In this document: piece by piece, positions 1 through 12,859 of the stretch | Layout of the letters: every line of letters begins with the position of its first letter | How positions within the stretch are numbered: the stretch's first letter is position 1 | Assembly (NCBI RefSeq): GCF_023159225.1 | Contig: NC_063172.1 | Coordinates: 60,012,828-60,076,827, forward strand | From: Perognathus longimembris pacificus | Lineage: Eukaryota; Chordata; Mammalia; Rodentia; Heteromyidae | Length of the DNA stretch: 64,000 nucleotides | Reading direction: 5' to 3' | The notes under the pieces: model-generated | The model's input: only the letters and a program-made list of their open reading frames with translations | Databases searched by the model: none | Told to the model about the DNA's origin: nothing | Made by a program: the position numbers and the translations under genes

Positions 1-1490
1 TCAGACATTGTTTACTGGCCACCTAGTTTTAAATAATTCATTTCACTCTTGTGAACCTCAATTTCTTTTGTTATAAAATGGTAATCCAAATATGCTACTC
101 CTTACCACTCTACTAGTGTTACTATACAGTTCAAATGAATGCACAGATGCACTGAAAACTATACAAGGCAACACTAATTAAAGGCTAACTGCTCATTATC
201 AAGTCACTAATAAAAGTACAAATAATGAAAGTACAAAAGTAGAAATTAGTACACTAATAAAAGTACAAATAGTAATGTTTTTTTCACTCTTATTATCACC
301 TGGCAAAATGAACTAACATGGCTTCAAAAATGACTCTAATTAGTTTAATTTTTAAATACCCATTAACACTTCTCATAATATTATAGTGGCCATTTGAAGA
401 GCTTTTACTCCCTCTCTAGTATGCAGGGAATTATTAACCCATCTTAATTTTTCTGAGCTGTGGCAATTTAACCTTTTACTAACCTCAAACCAAAGCAAAA
501 AGCGATAACCAGTACAAATCGTGCTTATCTCCAATATGAAAGTAATCCCACTCCTTTGTCATAAATCTGTAGCAATGAAAACCACATTCAATGAAATCCT
601 GATTGTCCTACAACATTGTAAAAGCAGTTCTTAAATCTTTGTGACACATACAAACTGTAAGTCTCTAACTTAGTTAAAAGACTGCACCTCAATGTAGAAA
701 TCCACAACAAAGCTAATTTGGTTCTCACTTTTCAGATGATGGTTTTCACACACAATGGGTTTGAAGATCATTTCCGGTAATTTGGGAAAAAAATAAAAGG
801 TCACTAAAGGCACAGGGTTGCACAAGGGCTCATGCTACAGACTCTTGGCAGCTGTTTGAATACCTCTGGGACAACTACAGGAACAGCCCAGAACCAAGGG
901 AAGCCCTCTACAGGTGTGACAGGCCTGCTGCTCCTCCCGTTTCCAAGCTGCACAAATAGTGTGTCTTACCCACACAAGTCTAGAGGCACCTTGAGTTGAA
1001 ACTTCATTATCTGACATCTCTTGGGGCCTGGGATGTCGTCTTATTAAGGTGATAATCTGAGTAAGTGCATTAAAGAAACAGAACTGGAATACTAAGAGCT
1101 GTAGAATACTACTGGAATGAAATACTGCTGGTGAGATGTTCTATTCGCTACTCAAATATAGATGATTCTCTGTCTTTGGTCTGGGACTCAACTGGGACCA
1201 GTGTTTCCATGGCTACATGTAGAGAACACTGGATCAAGAAGCTTGCTAGTCCCTTCACACCAGATGTCCCTGAAGTACAATATGTCTGGGTGGGTTCTAA
1301 CAATTCTAAGAAGGTGATAAAGTCCATAGACTATGACTGCAATGGTGTGATCTTATCAACCACGCTAGCAGGTTCTTACAGTCTGAAGGGACTGCTGTTT
1401 TGTTTAGTTTTTTCAGAAAAGTTGAAGTTTATGGATAGCATCACTTCCTCTAGCACAATTTATGCAACCAGGGTGAGTTTTCCATAGCAA
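1..1490. other. Unique AT-rich intronic sequence
   Basis: No repeat family was recognised. The 118-codon frame at 1131-1487 on the plus strand shows no known domain and is treated as chance. Confidence 0.5.
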
Positions 1491-1494
1491 CAGC

Positions 1495-1650
1495 AGCAAT
1501 TCATATTTACTGAACATTTTGGTGCCATGCAACTGGAGAAGCTCTTTACATAATTATCACTTAATCTTCTCTGTAAACCCTAAAAAATAAAATGGGAAAC
1601 TGAGGCACAGAGAAGTAAAGAAACTAATCCAAGGTGTCCTCTTATGCCAA
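1495..1650 (+). repeat. MIR SINE
   Basis: The hallmark series is present in order: an ATTTACTGAACA-like start, TTTACATAATTATCACTTAATC, and GGGAAACTGAGGCACAGAGAAG followed by an AAACTAATCCAAGG-like stretch. This is the conserved core of the ancient mammalian-wide MIR. It is diverged, as expected for an old element. Confidence 0.85.
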
Positions 1651-1732
1651 AGAGGCATTTGTGGCATGTTCTATAACAGACCTGATGGAAAAAAAATTCA
1701 TCTATCTCAAATAACTCAAAAGTTCAGAAGGG

Positions 1733-1928
1733 GGGGCTGGGAATATGGCCTAGTGGCAAGAGTGCTTGTATACATGAAGTCCTGGGTTCGATTCCTCAGC
1801 ACCACATACATAGAAAACGGCCAGAAGTGGCATTGTGGCTCAAGTGGCAGAGTGCTAGCCTAGGGCAAAAAGAAGCCAGGGACAGTGCTCAGGCCCTGAG
1901 TTCAGGGCCCAGGACTGGCCAAAAAAAA
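1733..1928 (+). mobile_element. Dimeric tRNA/ID-like SINE
   Basis: The first half has TGGCCTAGTGGCAAGAG (A-box-like) and GGTTCGATTCC (B box). A second ID-like half follows (GTGGCTCAAGTGGCAGAGTGC), then an A tail. Flanking 15-bp direct repeats at 1718-1732 and 1929-1943 differ at two positions, consistent with target-site duplication. The same family recurs at 49693, 62786 and 63489. Confidence 0.88.
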
Positions 1929-2610
1929 AAAAGTTCCCAAGGGACTTATTTCTGTGATGGCCTTGACTGAATACTTTGTAGAAGCTAGTAAAGAAATCTC
2001 CACAGTTTTCCTGTAGAATTTGAAATTAATTAATTAAAAGGTTTCAAATATGTAAACATTATGGTGTATGAATATACAGTGTGAGTATTGCTTACAGGTG
2101 TCATAACCATAAAGGTTTTCTTTAGTCTTCCTTCAGTGAATGGTTGTCAAGCTAGTTTGCCAAAGTATACTGTTGCTTTCCAATCCTTCATAGTAGGGCT
2201 CTAAATTTTTATCAAAGGTTATCATTTGTCATTGCCTTAACAGAGATAAATTGCATATAGCATTATCTGGTTAGGAGAATACTGAGAGGATAATTCACAT
2301 GAAACAGCCAGCCCAATTGTGATCTTGTTGAGGTAAGGTAAAAGATATAAGGGTCATAAGGATTTGAAGTCAAAGAAAAAGGATGGTTTAGACTACCTGA
2401 ACACATTGCATCACAATATGGGGGAGAGCAGGGACACCAGACTCAACAGCAGAGAGAAAGAGCCCCAACCTTAGGACAGCTATGGAAGACTCAATTGTCC
2501 CGAGTTTTGAAACTTTGTTTCTAAGGTGTACAACTATTAAACTTTAAGTGCCATGTCAGAAAGTCTAAGATTCACATGAACACACAATCCAAAAGGTTCA
2601 GAACAAATGA

Positions 2611-2816
2611 CTGAAAACCTAGAGCTCACGCCTATAATCCTAGCTACTCATCAGACTGAGATCAAGCATCATGGTTCAGAGCCAGCCCTGGCAGAAAGTC
2701 TGTGAGATTCTTAATCTCCACTAAACTACTAAAAAAGCCAGAGTAGACCTGTGGCTCTGGGGTAGAGGCCTTGAGCAAAACAAAATCAGAGAGTGCCAAG
2801 TTCAAGTCCCACACCT

Positions 2817-2820
<4 letters not shown>
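2611..2820 (+). mobile_element. B1-ID composite SINE with (CA)n tail
   Basis: A diverged B1/7SL-like left half (CGCCTATAATCCTAGCTACTC) is followed by an ID-like right half ending in GCCAAGTTCAAGTCCC. A (CA)n tract replaces the A tail. It is older than the dimeric SINEs, judging by its divergence. Confidence 0.75.

Positions 2821-2864
<44 letters not shown>
2821..2864 (+). repeat. (CA)22 microsatellite
   Basis: Perfect CA repeat of 44 bp at the 3' end of the preceding SINE. It probably arose from the SINE tail. Confidence 0.95.
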
Positions 2865-2865
<1 letters not shown>

Positions 2866-5800
2866 TTTCTCTGTCATGATATTCTCTCTTCATCTTTAAT
2901 TTTCCAATGGGAACTTTTCTGTTTTCTTTTTTTTTTCAAATAAGAAACTTGTTATGTGAGGAATTCTGCCTCCTCAGATCTAGCTGGTATTATGTCTGCA
3001 TGTGATAGGGCAGGCTGACAGAATGTAGACCCATGAAGAGATCCTGTCCACTCTCTACTGAAAATGGTCCTTTTCAAGTTACCTGACTCAGAAATGCTAG
3101 GATTTGTTATGGCTACATAAGAATCCTAATAATGATGATAATAAATCTGCAAGTGGGATAGCAACCTATTTTAATTGAGATGACTGAGTTTGTCTGCTTA
3201 TCTTGCTGAATCCCTGGATCTTCCCCCAGCCTCCATAGACTGGTCATCTGCCTCTGTTCACATCCTCTTTCTGATTCCCAAACTCCATTTCCAACTTACG
3301 ATCTATGACCTGCCCCCTAGCACAATGAGACTTTAAATGTTTTATTATTTGCTACTTTAGTGAACTCAAGTTTCTCCTTAGTCACAAATGGTTCCACTCA
3401 AGCCAAATAAAGTGAAGGCCTCTTTCAGGAATTGGTGAAAAGGACTTCTGCAGCTTCTGAGTTTAGTTGCTTGGAAATTCACTTGAATATGCTTGTCCAT
3501 CATTATCCTTAAAATGGATGCAAGAATGTTTCTTCTTGTGGTATATGATAAATGACAACAGCGTTAGGTTTCTAAATTTGGTGTCTGTAGTGAGCCACAG
3601 ACTCTTCTCATAAGGGGAGACTAGTATTGAAACAAAGCAATGGATACCCTACTTCTTATTCTACAAGTATCTTAGAGAGTATCGCTCACTTCATCTGAGA
3701 GAAAAGAAAGATGAGAGTTGAGTAACTCGCCCTTCATCTTGCTCAGCTCTTTAATTACCACATAGGTCCAGGGATCTCTCCTCCATCTTCATCTTTCTAC
3801 GCCCACAGCTACAAATAGGACAGTTAATGAATTCATTTCATTGTCATCACTAATCAGAAACATAAGACGTTACCTGGAGAATAGCAGCAAATGTTTTGAT
3901 ACCAAATAAATTAATAATTATGTTGTTTTCAGAACTATGTTTGTACATGTAAGCACTCTGGGAAATAAACCTGAGGTTTGTAACCAGTTATCTATATGTT
4001 TCTGGAAATTTGACATTATGGACTTATAGGTAACCACATGTTAGAATATTAGCATTTGGCTCCAATAGCTCTAATTTTTCAAAGGGGAAGGGGGAACTCT
4101 CTGTTGGCATTTGACAGAAGGAAACACATAAGGTGATTATGTTTTAAATATCTCCTATTATTTACATTTTAAATGTCATAACGTTATATGGGACTCCCTA
4201 ATATGTAGTTGTTCTAATATAAGTACAGTTTGGGAGTAAAATAAAGTGAAGAAAAGATTCATTAAGTTAGAATACCAGACTGTGCCATATGGCTTTCAAA
4301 GTCAACCAAACTTCATGCTGGAAGACTCTCAAAGACCCCAAGAACTGGCTGCTTGAGAGAAAGAGAGAGTGAGAATATTTCTCTTTGTAATGTAAAAGAA
4401 ATATTCTTGGTTTTGTTATTAAATGTAAATGTATTCCATATTTGATTATATGGTATTCCAGTTTCTCTTTAAAATCGTGGAGTGGATTTGTATTCTATGT
4501 TCCCATAAAATGCCACTATGGAAGCTAGAAAAGCTTTTGAGTAAATTATTTGGAGTAGAAAATCTTGAACAACTTCTTTCTGAGAAAAGCAGGCTCTAAC
4601 ACGGGGTGACGTCATAATTCTCAGGTTGCTACAGATATAAACACAAACTATTGGTATTATTGTTTCTCACTTCTTTCTTTTTGAGAAAGATCAGGAATTA
4701 AGATCCAACCCTCATGAAACACATGGGCCTAATCCTGCAGGAGTTATAATGAAGTCCTTTGAATTATTATAAATGGTTGAACATTAAAAATTCATCAGCA
4801 AAGAGACAGGGGTGCTTTGTATTTGTGGTGTTCTGAATTTAAACACAATCCACTAAGAATGGCTGATTGTCCGGAGGAAGCTCTGCTGACAGCAACAGCA
4901 GGTCTTTGCAAATGGTGTATGGAGAAGGTAATGAGAGTTTCAGGAGCATATTTCAGCCCATATAATAAAGTAATTGTGGAAGTGTAATTGCAGTCTGGTT
5001 CCATACCATATTAGGGTGAGGAATGAGATGGTAAGATAATATGAGATCCACAGAATTATTTCATAAGCCATTTTCTGCAATGACTGTCACCCAGAATACA
5101 GAGAATTTGTCAGAAAAAAATAATTTAAAACATGCAATAGTGTTTACCTTTTGAAATCCATTATCATGAGCCTGAAAAAAATGAGCAGTGATTATGTTAC
5201 CGTTCTACAAACACTCGGAACTTGTGAATGGCTTCAGATATAAAAAATCATGTTGAATAAGGTTAAGCTACTGATTGCAGCCCCTGAAAGCATGAAAGGG
5301 AAAGCTGAGTACAATCCCCATTGTTTATCTTTGAATGATACCTAGCTCATATTTCCAAATACTTAAATATTTGCTAGATTAGAATTTCAATTTTTAAAAA
5401 TTTATTCCTGTGGCTACTTCATAAACAATCACTTTTGGCTTAAGTTACCAAGTTACTACATCCCACAGGCTATTAGTTTCTCTCTCAGGAAGACTAGAGA
5501 AAGGGCAGGGAATGCTATTCTGCTCTCAGCTCTGTCATCGGGGCAACAGGAGCAGAAAATGTAGGAAAGAACACAGGGATAGTCCACTGGTAATCAATTT
5601 AGGTGGAATATTTAAGCTGTGCATTACTTTCTTGGTTCACTCCGTTACTGGGGTTACTTAAATTACGTCTCAGATTATTACTCCTGAAGTGCACAGGTTT
5701 TTATAATCTTCACAATACAATTCTAGCACAATTCTGGCATATAGTAACCACTCAGAAAATAATAAGTGAGTAAAGAACCAATACAGATGGACAGCACATA

Positions 5801-7090
5801 GGATCTTTCTGGTTAATGGTACACCATAAACATGAAGATTCTATCACCCAGCGTGTGAAATTATACTCTATGACATTCCTAGATGAACTCAGCCTAAAAT
5901 ACCTTTTTCAGAAGAGGCTCAACATTAGATGATACATGAGTGTGTCTACAAATGTGGGTATAGGCAATGTTGAAAATGTTCATCTACCTACAGGATTTCT
6001 AAGAGAAAGAAGCATGTTTATCATTACTAGGAAACATCCATGATTTATATATGTCTGTTTTTGAAGAATTAACTTAAAAGTGGCAGATTGAAGGATCTCA
6101 GAACAACCACAAAACTTACCCGGATTTAATGGTGTGTTATGGACATCAAGTAGATTGGTATTTCCCAGCAAATCCTCCATTCACACACTCGAAATCTACC
6201 AACCTGCCCATTCTCACCAGAGCTCTGTTTTCCCAAAAAGATACAGGACTCTACTGTCCTAGTGATGGAGAAGTTAGGTCAGTTACTCAGAAAAAAAGAG
6301 ATATTGCCCATGGTAAGGAAAAAAAAAAAAAAGACACAAGTCAGGAGAAAGAACTCCAGGAAATGGGCATCTAAGAAAGTAATTTTAAGGAATTTTGAAA
6401 ATGTTTTCAATTGTCTCACAAGTTACATCCAACAGTGATGAAATGGAGAGAGGATAACAGGGGAAAAATTATGTTCTGATTATGTCTTATATCAGAAGTC
6501 CCACTCTGTCCTACACTGGCTCCAAGTACATCATACCTCCACTGTAAAATACCTCCAATCCATTGCCATACTTGTTAGATTTCTTCATGCTCACTTCCTT
6601 TATGTGGACATTCCAAGTTCTTAGGCTGGGCTCTATACCAATGTCTAACAATAGAATAGCACCCTTGACTATCTTCAACCATACCCAAGCATCATCAACC
6701 TGTGCCAAGAACCAAGGGATTTTTCTCTTTCAACTGCCCGGGATATCTGACAACATGCCTCCTTTTGAATCATGGTGTTGCTTTGCTAGGGCACCAGCAA
6801 TCATTGAGCCCTGTCTAATGTCCCTTTCATTTTACACTTAGATCAAATATACTCTGTCACAATTTCCTATCAAAGTAGAGAACTAGTGGAAATCAGGGAA
6901 AGAAGTAGGATAAGTCAAGCATTTCAATTCCATTCTCTGAGGTAGAGATAACCTAACTAATGAAATTCCCTCAAGGTCTCTGGTCCATTTTTAATAATAA
7001 GGTCAAAGGACCATCATGTTCTCTTATGCCTCTCAAATTAATATGCCTAGGAGGAAAACACCACACCAACGCAGTAGAATTTTCCTTCTC
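2865..7090. other. Unique intronic sequence
   Basis: Mostly unassigned AT-rich DNA. A possible L2-like 3' end sits at about 5700-5765 (CTAGCACAATTCTGGCATATAGTAA...). It includes a consensus CRE at 4607-4614. No gene was seen. Confidence 0.45.
4607..4614. promoter_or_regulatory. Consensus CRE (TGACGTCA)
   Basis: Perfect 8-bp CREB/ATF palindrome in otherwise CpG-depleted intron sequence, in the context GGGGTGACGTCATAATT. Binding is inferred from the motif only. Confidence 0.45.
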
Positions 7091-7096
7091 ATTGCA

Positions 7097-7160
7097 GATC
7101 AAACCCAGGATCTGAGAAATTCTAGGTAAGTGCTCTACCACTGAGCTACAGATCTAGCCC
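7097..7160 (-). mobile_element. ID-like SINE fragment
   Basis: Antisense tRNA/ID pattern: AGATCAAACCCAGGATCTG followed by TGCTCTACCACTGAGCTACA and CTAGCCC. Confidence 0.7.
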
Positions 7161-7634
7161 TATGTCTACATATTTCTAAAGATGCAATCTTGGCCCTCTA
7201 GGACCTATGTAGAAGGCAGAAGTATTCCTTTATGTCTCTATTCCTCTTCCGGTTCCTTCATGTACAAATTTCCGGCTATTCAATAGGCCATTTACGAAGG
7301 AAAAAACTTCAAGAACTTGACAAGTAGGTGCTAGAAAACTGGATACCTATAAAAGCACTGACCGAAAATTATGAGTATGTTTGTACACCTTATTATGTTC
7401 TCTAAACTTAGTATGACGTGTACATTTTATCACTTGGGCAAGAAGGTTCAGGAAGTGATTCCTAATAATGTCAAGGAATATTACACCACAGTTGGATCAT
7501 GTTGGAGCTTAACACATCAGGTGTACCAGGAAAGTATTTATCAAGTATCAATACTGATACTAATAACTAGGCTTATCATTCCAAAATATACTCCTATAGA
7601 CAACAACATCATAGTGGGCGTTAAGAAGTTAGAC

Positions 7635-7650
7635 ATGTGTATGTGTGTGT

Positions 7651-7690
<40 letters not shown>
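7635..7690 (+). repeat. (TG)n microsatellite
   Basis: About 56 bp of TG repeats with two TATG interruptions. It directly abuts an antisense ID-like SINE, so it is again a SINE-tail microsatellite. Confidence 0.95.
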
Positions 7691-7691
<1 letters not shown>

Positions 7692-7692
<1 letters not shown>

Positions 7693-7764
7693 AGTAGAGA
7701 TGTAACCCCAGGCCTTGCACATGCTGGTAGGCAAGTGTTCCACCACTGAACTACAGCCCAGCCT
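7692..7764 (-). mobile_element. ID-like SINE fragment
   Basis: Antisense ID pattern: CCCCAGGCCTTGCACATGC, then GTTCCACCACTGAACTACAG and CCCAGCC. Confidence 0.75.
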
Positions 7765-9700
7765 GAGAAGTTAGATTTTGATACAATTTTACCTTTGTCT
7801 ATACTATAAAATCTCTCCAAGGTAATCATCTATATATAGTAAGAAAAAAATCAGCAAAAACATAACATTAATTACTCACTTGTATTAACAAGTGATCCCT
7901 CTAGGAAGCTTTCTCCTTGGTATGTTCTTAATAAAGACAAACAGTAGCTGCCTGACAAGATGCAATCTGAATTGCACCCCAACTTCCTCTAATAGAATAG
8001 GCCCCATTCCCCACTACTGATGTCTCAGCCCTCCACCTCTCCATCATAATTTAAGCCAGCAGTCCAGTTTCCCCCTCACATAGTCCAGTAGCTCTTCACT
8101 CCTGGCCCTTGGCAGCTCTTCAGTGGAAATGCTGCAGCTTTCCACCAGAGGAAAACTTTCTATGCAGGAATAATTAGTGTTAATATGTGTCGCAAAGAAG
8201 CAGAACTCTGTCACTCATCACATTTCCATTTTTGCTCTTTGCTCCTACTGGGAGAGAGCAAGTGCCAAATTTAAACACTGAATCACAGTTTAATAACCTA
8301 CCTATAAGAGGTATGTTTTTGTCTCCTTTCCTGACTGTAATATTCTGCTAACACAAATAACTCTATGGCTTTGCTTCTTCTGTTATTTTTCTGCTTTGTT
8401 GTTGTTAGTGCTGGTGGTGAGTTTTAGTGCTCAGGACAGAAGCCAGAGTCACAGGTAGGCCAAGTACTTGGCAACTTAGCCATTCACCACACCTGTGCTT
8501 ATTTCAAGTTATTTCATCTCATTGTGAAGAGTAGAAAATCTAAAAAGAATAATTCAAAATGTTAAAAAAAATTTAACTGTCCTCTTTCTCTCTGTCCAAT
8601 TGTGAAGGCCAACTGATACACCACAGCTTCCAGGAAGCACCATGGAGTCATTCGTCCATCTTCAATTCATTATTTCTCCTACACCCTCAGCATTCTGACC
8701 TCACATCTTCTGCCACTCAGTGACACTGCAGCTGCGTCATAATTATTTATATTCCTGCCTTGATCAGCCACATGGAGGCCCAGGACAGATCTCACCGCTT
8801 CCTACGCCTCGCCCTGCCCCCTTCACCCTCAGAGAAAGGTTTTGACTTTAATCGATGTTCAGTAAATGCTCCTCAGTTTCTCAAAACGTATTACGTTTGC
8901 CTTATTACCAAAGCCCAAAGCTTCCTAACAAGTGCATTCCAAATAAAAGTCTACTTAGGCTGAAATATTCTCATTTCACCCTTGTGCAAATATTTGTATG
9001 GGAACTGCACTGGAGCTCCCTGAAAATAACAAGTTTTAATGGAAACAGGACCACAGCCCTAAGTGAGGCAACCAAAATAGGAACTATTTTAATACTTTTA
9101 CTGCAACGTTCTCTGCTTGATAAAGTTCATTACCAGAATATCATCTTTAAAAGTGGAAAGCATTCACCTGAATGCTTTTTTTCATTTGGTAAATAGTTTT
9201 TCCCCTAGCCTGAGCTCTCACCGGAAAGTACAAAATGGTCTTCTGTAAGACTATTAGAAAAATATCACTCCATAATACAGAAAGTTAAAGTTTTTTAAAT
9301 AGAATAGAATTTTCTTCTTTAGTATTTATGAAGGAATAGTAGGGTCATCACACAGTAACCATCTTACACACCATACAATATTAAAGTGGTAGCATAAGTG
9401 TGTGCACAATTTTGGTATGGTCTAAAATGGGCTGCGATCCATCACATGTTAGATTCCAGAATAAAGTTAGATTCTCATGGGATATCCAAAAGCTACAAAG
9501 TTACCATCATTTCAACATTCTCTTCCTTACCATGGTTATATTTAAAATGACTCTGACACTAATCTTTCTCTCACCTATTCACACTGACTTAGAAACATAG
9601 TTATGTGCTAAATCACTACTCAAGGGCCAAACTTTCACATCCAATCAAGTGAAAAGTTATATAGTACATATTCACACACACACCTTGTTTTTACATTAAT
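7765..9700. other. Unique intronic sequence
   Basis: No gene was seen. A weak antisense SINE-like segment may lie at about 8400-8500 (TGGCAACTTAGCCATTCACCAC). Otherwise unassigned. Confidence 0.4.
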
Positions 9701-9705
9701 AGTTT

Positions 9706-9865
9706 CTGGGCCCGGGCACTCTCTCTTAGCTTTCCTTCTGACTATTTACTGGCTAATTAGAGACAAAATGTCATAGACTTTCCCTCCCCAAGCTGCCTTT
9801 GAGCCAAGATCCTCTGATTTCAGCATCCTGAGTGACTATGGTTACAGCCACCTGAACACAGCTTC
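9706..9865 (-). mobile_element. B1-ID composite SINE, diverged
   Basis: Antisense features of the composite family: GGGCACTCTCTCTTAGC, TACTGGCTAATTAGAGA, GAGCCAAGATCCTCTGATTTC and CCTGAGTGACTATGGTTACAG. Confidence 0.6.
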
Positions 9866-9869
9866 CATT

Positions 9870-12010
9870 AATAAGTCTCCATCTAGCTAAGATTGTTGTA
9901 GCTAACATTACCTTGTGAAGTTTTACTCTACTTTGAAATGTCATACATCCTGTGTCAGTGGAACAAACAGAACCTTACAATTGCTACATCTTCTGCAATA
10001 CCAAGCAGAATTAAATCTTTGACCTTCTACTAACTGAAGAGTCACTGTTCTAAGAAATTAACATCCATGTATTTATTAACAGTCATTTTACAATATGTAT
10101 TGTGTCCTTGCTATTTTTATAACAATTCAGATACAATGCTGTGTAATGCAACCTGTCAGAAACATTCTTTCTTCTCCGATCTCTCACTACCCCTGCTCCC
10201 CCAGAAGGTCTTCTGTAAAGATTCACAAATTATAGACAGGTAACTGACCTCAGTATATTTTTCCACTGACGTACATATTTTGTTTCTTTTCAAAGTACTC
10301 TAGGGTGGGGGAAAAGGGTAGGAGGTTGGGAGAAAGACAAATACACTTCTTTACAGCAAGTGCCATGAGAAAAATATGTTCTGGCAGACTTTTCCCAAGT
10401 TGTAATGAAAAAAAATTTACATCATGCAAGTATATTCTAAGTGCAGAGCGCAAAAGAAAAGAAGTCTCTAAATAGATTTCTGTTCTACTTTCAAATTCCT
10501 CAGCTAAGGCAACACGAGCGTTTCACGTTAGAAATGAGTAACAAATGACTTCAGTACGTATACACCTTTCTCTTTTTGGAAAACCTGCACATAAAAGGGT
10601 ATTTTTTTTTTTTTTTTGGTAAGGCTGACCTGCAGAGATAGGGAGCTAAGCAGAGTCATGAATTCACTCACTCTGATATGCACACATGATACGCAATTAA
10701 AATCTCCATTCACATTCCTGCTGGCTTGTCAATCACAAGGAAAGCCTTTTTGACAACATTCAACCAAGCGTACCAACTAAAGGCTCCACAGGAACTTAAA
10801 CAGTAACAGCTTTTCTTACCAGGAAGAACAGAATTTCTTACCAAGATTGGGTTCAGTTTCTAAGAAATCATTATGCTCTGAATTTTAGGGTACTTCATTA
10901 CAAATGAAAATGTTGTCAAGAGATTTTGTCTGGCCAGCTATGCAATGTCATACCTGGAAAATAGATGTGTTTAAAAAAACAACAACAACAAGAAATCTAG
11001 CCTTTTCAAAGGAAAGAATGTTATTATTATTATGTTTTTTTTACTGCTTAGTAAAAGGAACCATGATCTTATAAAGCAGTTTGATGGGGAAAAACAGACC
11101 ATTTCTAATTCATTCTTAACGTTTTTCCCCACTTGAATTTAAATTACAAAAAAACCCCAAAACCCTGAAACTCGAAACTCAAAAAAAGAAGAAAGAAAGA
11201 AAGAAAAAGTGACCAAGCAGAAGCTTATGGACCAATGAGAAAATGAATTTTTAATCATGAGAAGAATATGTAGCCTGTGAGAAATATTGACTGCGTCAAG
11301 CCTTTCAATTTATGGTACTCTATAGAAAATATTATGCACATAAATTCTGTCCAGATGAACCCAGAAGGTACTCTGCTCATAACTTAGTTTCTGTTGAACA
11401 TCTAATCAAAGTCTGTGCCCTTCCTAATAGCGTATTAGTGTGCTTTAAAGCCATAAATCCACAAAAACAGGGCCCAGGAAAATTGAATACAGGATGCTTG
11501 TTAATCTGCTGCTGTGTCTGTTTGGAGCAACTAACCTTGGATTAGAAATTTGAAACAAGTTAATACTATCAGATATTGAAATATTTGTCTTCTGACTTAT
11601 CAGGCTCTGTGACTGAGAAACCAGATCCATCCTGACCATTAAGAGTCATGACAAATTGCCTTGCTAATGAACGTTACACACTGAAAGTGCCATAACTGAT
11701 TAAACTACAATTTCCCACTACCAAATAGAGAAAGAGTTGGGGACTTCAGCAGTGGGTGACTCTGATATTCTGCCAACAGGCCTTCGGGGCACAGTAAGTT
11801 ATTTAGAAAAACACTCACAGTTCCATATGAACATATTCTGAAAGCCTGTGTGTATACAACAGGTTTTTAAAGCATATTAGATCAAACAGCTTAGGCTGGA
11901 GCTGATGAGGCATGAAAAAATAGATGTATCTTAACAATCCGGTATCCTCACAAATATGCATTAAAGAATATTCTCTGATAGGGGGTCTCTCTTTTGCTCT
12001 GTTTCTGTCT
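9870..12010. other. Unique intronic sequence
   Basis: AT-rich, with poly-T (10603-10618) and (GAAA)n (about 11185-11208) runs. No gene or clear interspersed repeat was recognised. Confidence 0.45.
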
Positions 12011-12014
12011 GCTG

Positions 12015-12015
<1 letters not shown>

Positions 12016-12050
<35 letters not shown>

Positions 12051-12100
12051 CTATCTATACACTCTCTCGCCTATCTATCTATACACTCTCTCTCATCCCT
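12016..12100 (+). repeat. (TC)n / (CTAT)n low-complexity tract
   Basis: CT repeats to about 12051, then CTAT-rich units. The overlapping leucine/serine-rich open frames come only from the repeat. Confidence 0.9.
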
Positions 12101-12804
12101 TCCCTGTTCCCCCTCCCCCCAAAAAACATTGGGTGTGCTTTGCATTTCACATAAAATCTTTCTTTTGTCAGTTCCTTTGTGGGTGCAAAATTGGCAGCAG
12201 TTCAAATTCAAAGTACTCCTATTCATTTACTGACCAATGTCATTGTAGTTCACATCAGCCAGAGAGCTAAGCTCTAAAAAAACATAAAAGACTTGCTTCA
12301 CCACTGACGAATAATGTGTACATTTTTACAGAGCTTAAACCTTAATGCTTTCCCTGCAACTAACAATACAGTATATCTTATCATGCCTTTTTCACAAGCA
12401 GGCAGCTGCTGAAACGCTTGCCACTTCAAAATATCAATTGCTTGCCAGAGTTGTCCTCAACACACCCTGTCAAACTCATGTATATTGTGCAATGAAAATG
12501 GTGCAGGGCTGAAAGCTAGAAATTGTGTCAAATGCTGCTGTAGGGGAATGATGTGCAAAGAACAATGTATGACAACCGTAGAGACTACAAACAATGGCAC
12601 TGGAGCCAGGGACTTCATAGATCACAACTGTGCCTGTACATATTTTAGTGTAGGCATTCTATATTTAAAGCATGACAAATGTACCATTGTACGCTGGGTG
12701 CTGCCCACATAGAAGCTCCTCCCACCCGAGCTCCTGATGAGAAGAACATAGTGAAATTTCATTTTTTTTCTCCTCTCACAACATTTAAGGTTCCCATGTC
12801 ATGA

Positions 12805-12810
<6 letters not shown>

Positions 12811-12845
<35 letters not shown>

Positions 12846-12857
12846 GCACGCGCGCGT
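12811..12857 (+). repeat. (CA)n(CG)n alternating purine-pyrimidine tract
   Basis: About 32 bp of CA repeat runs into CGCGCACGCGCGCG, giving 47 bp of uninterrupted purine-pyrimidine alternation. Confidence 0.95.
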
Positions 12858-12859
12858 CT

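Noticed and set aside
1131..1487. 118-codon plus-strand open frame in intron 1
   Set aside because: No recognisable domain, single frame, just before a MIR element. Within the range expected by chance for a 64-kb window.
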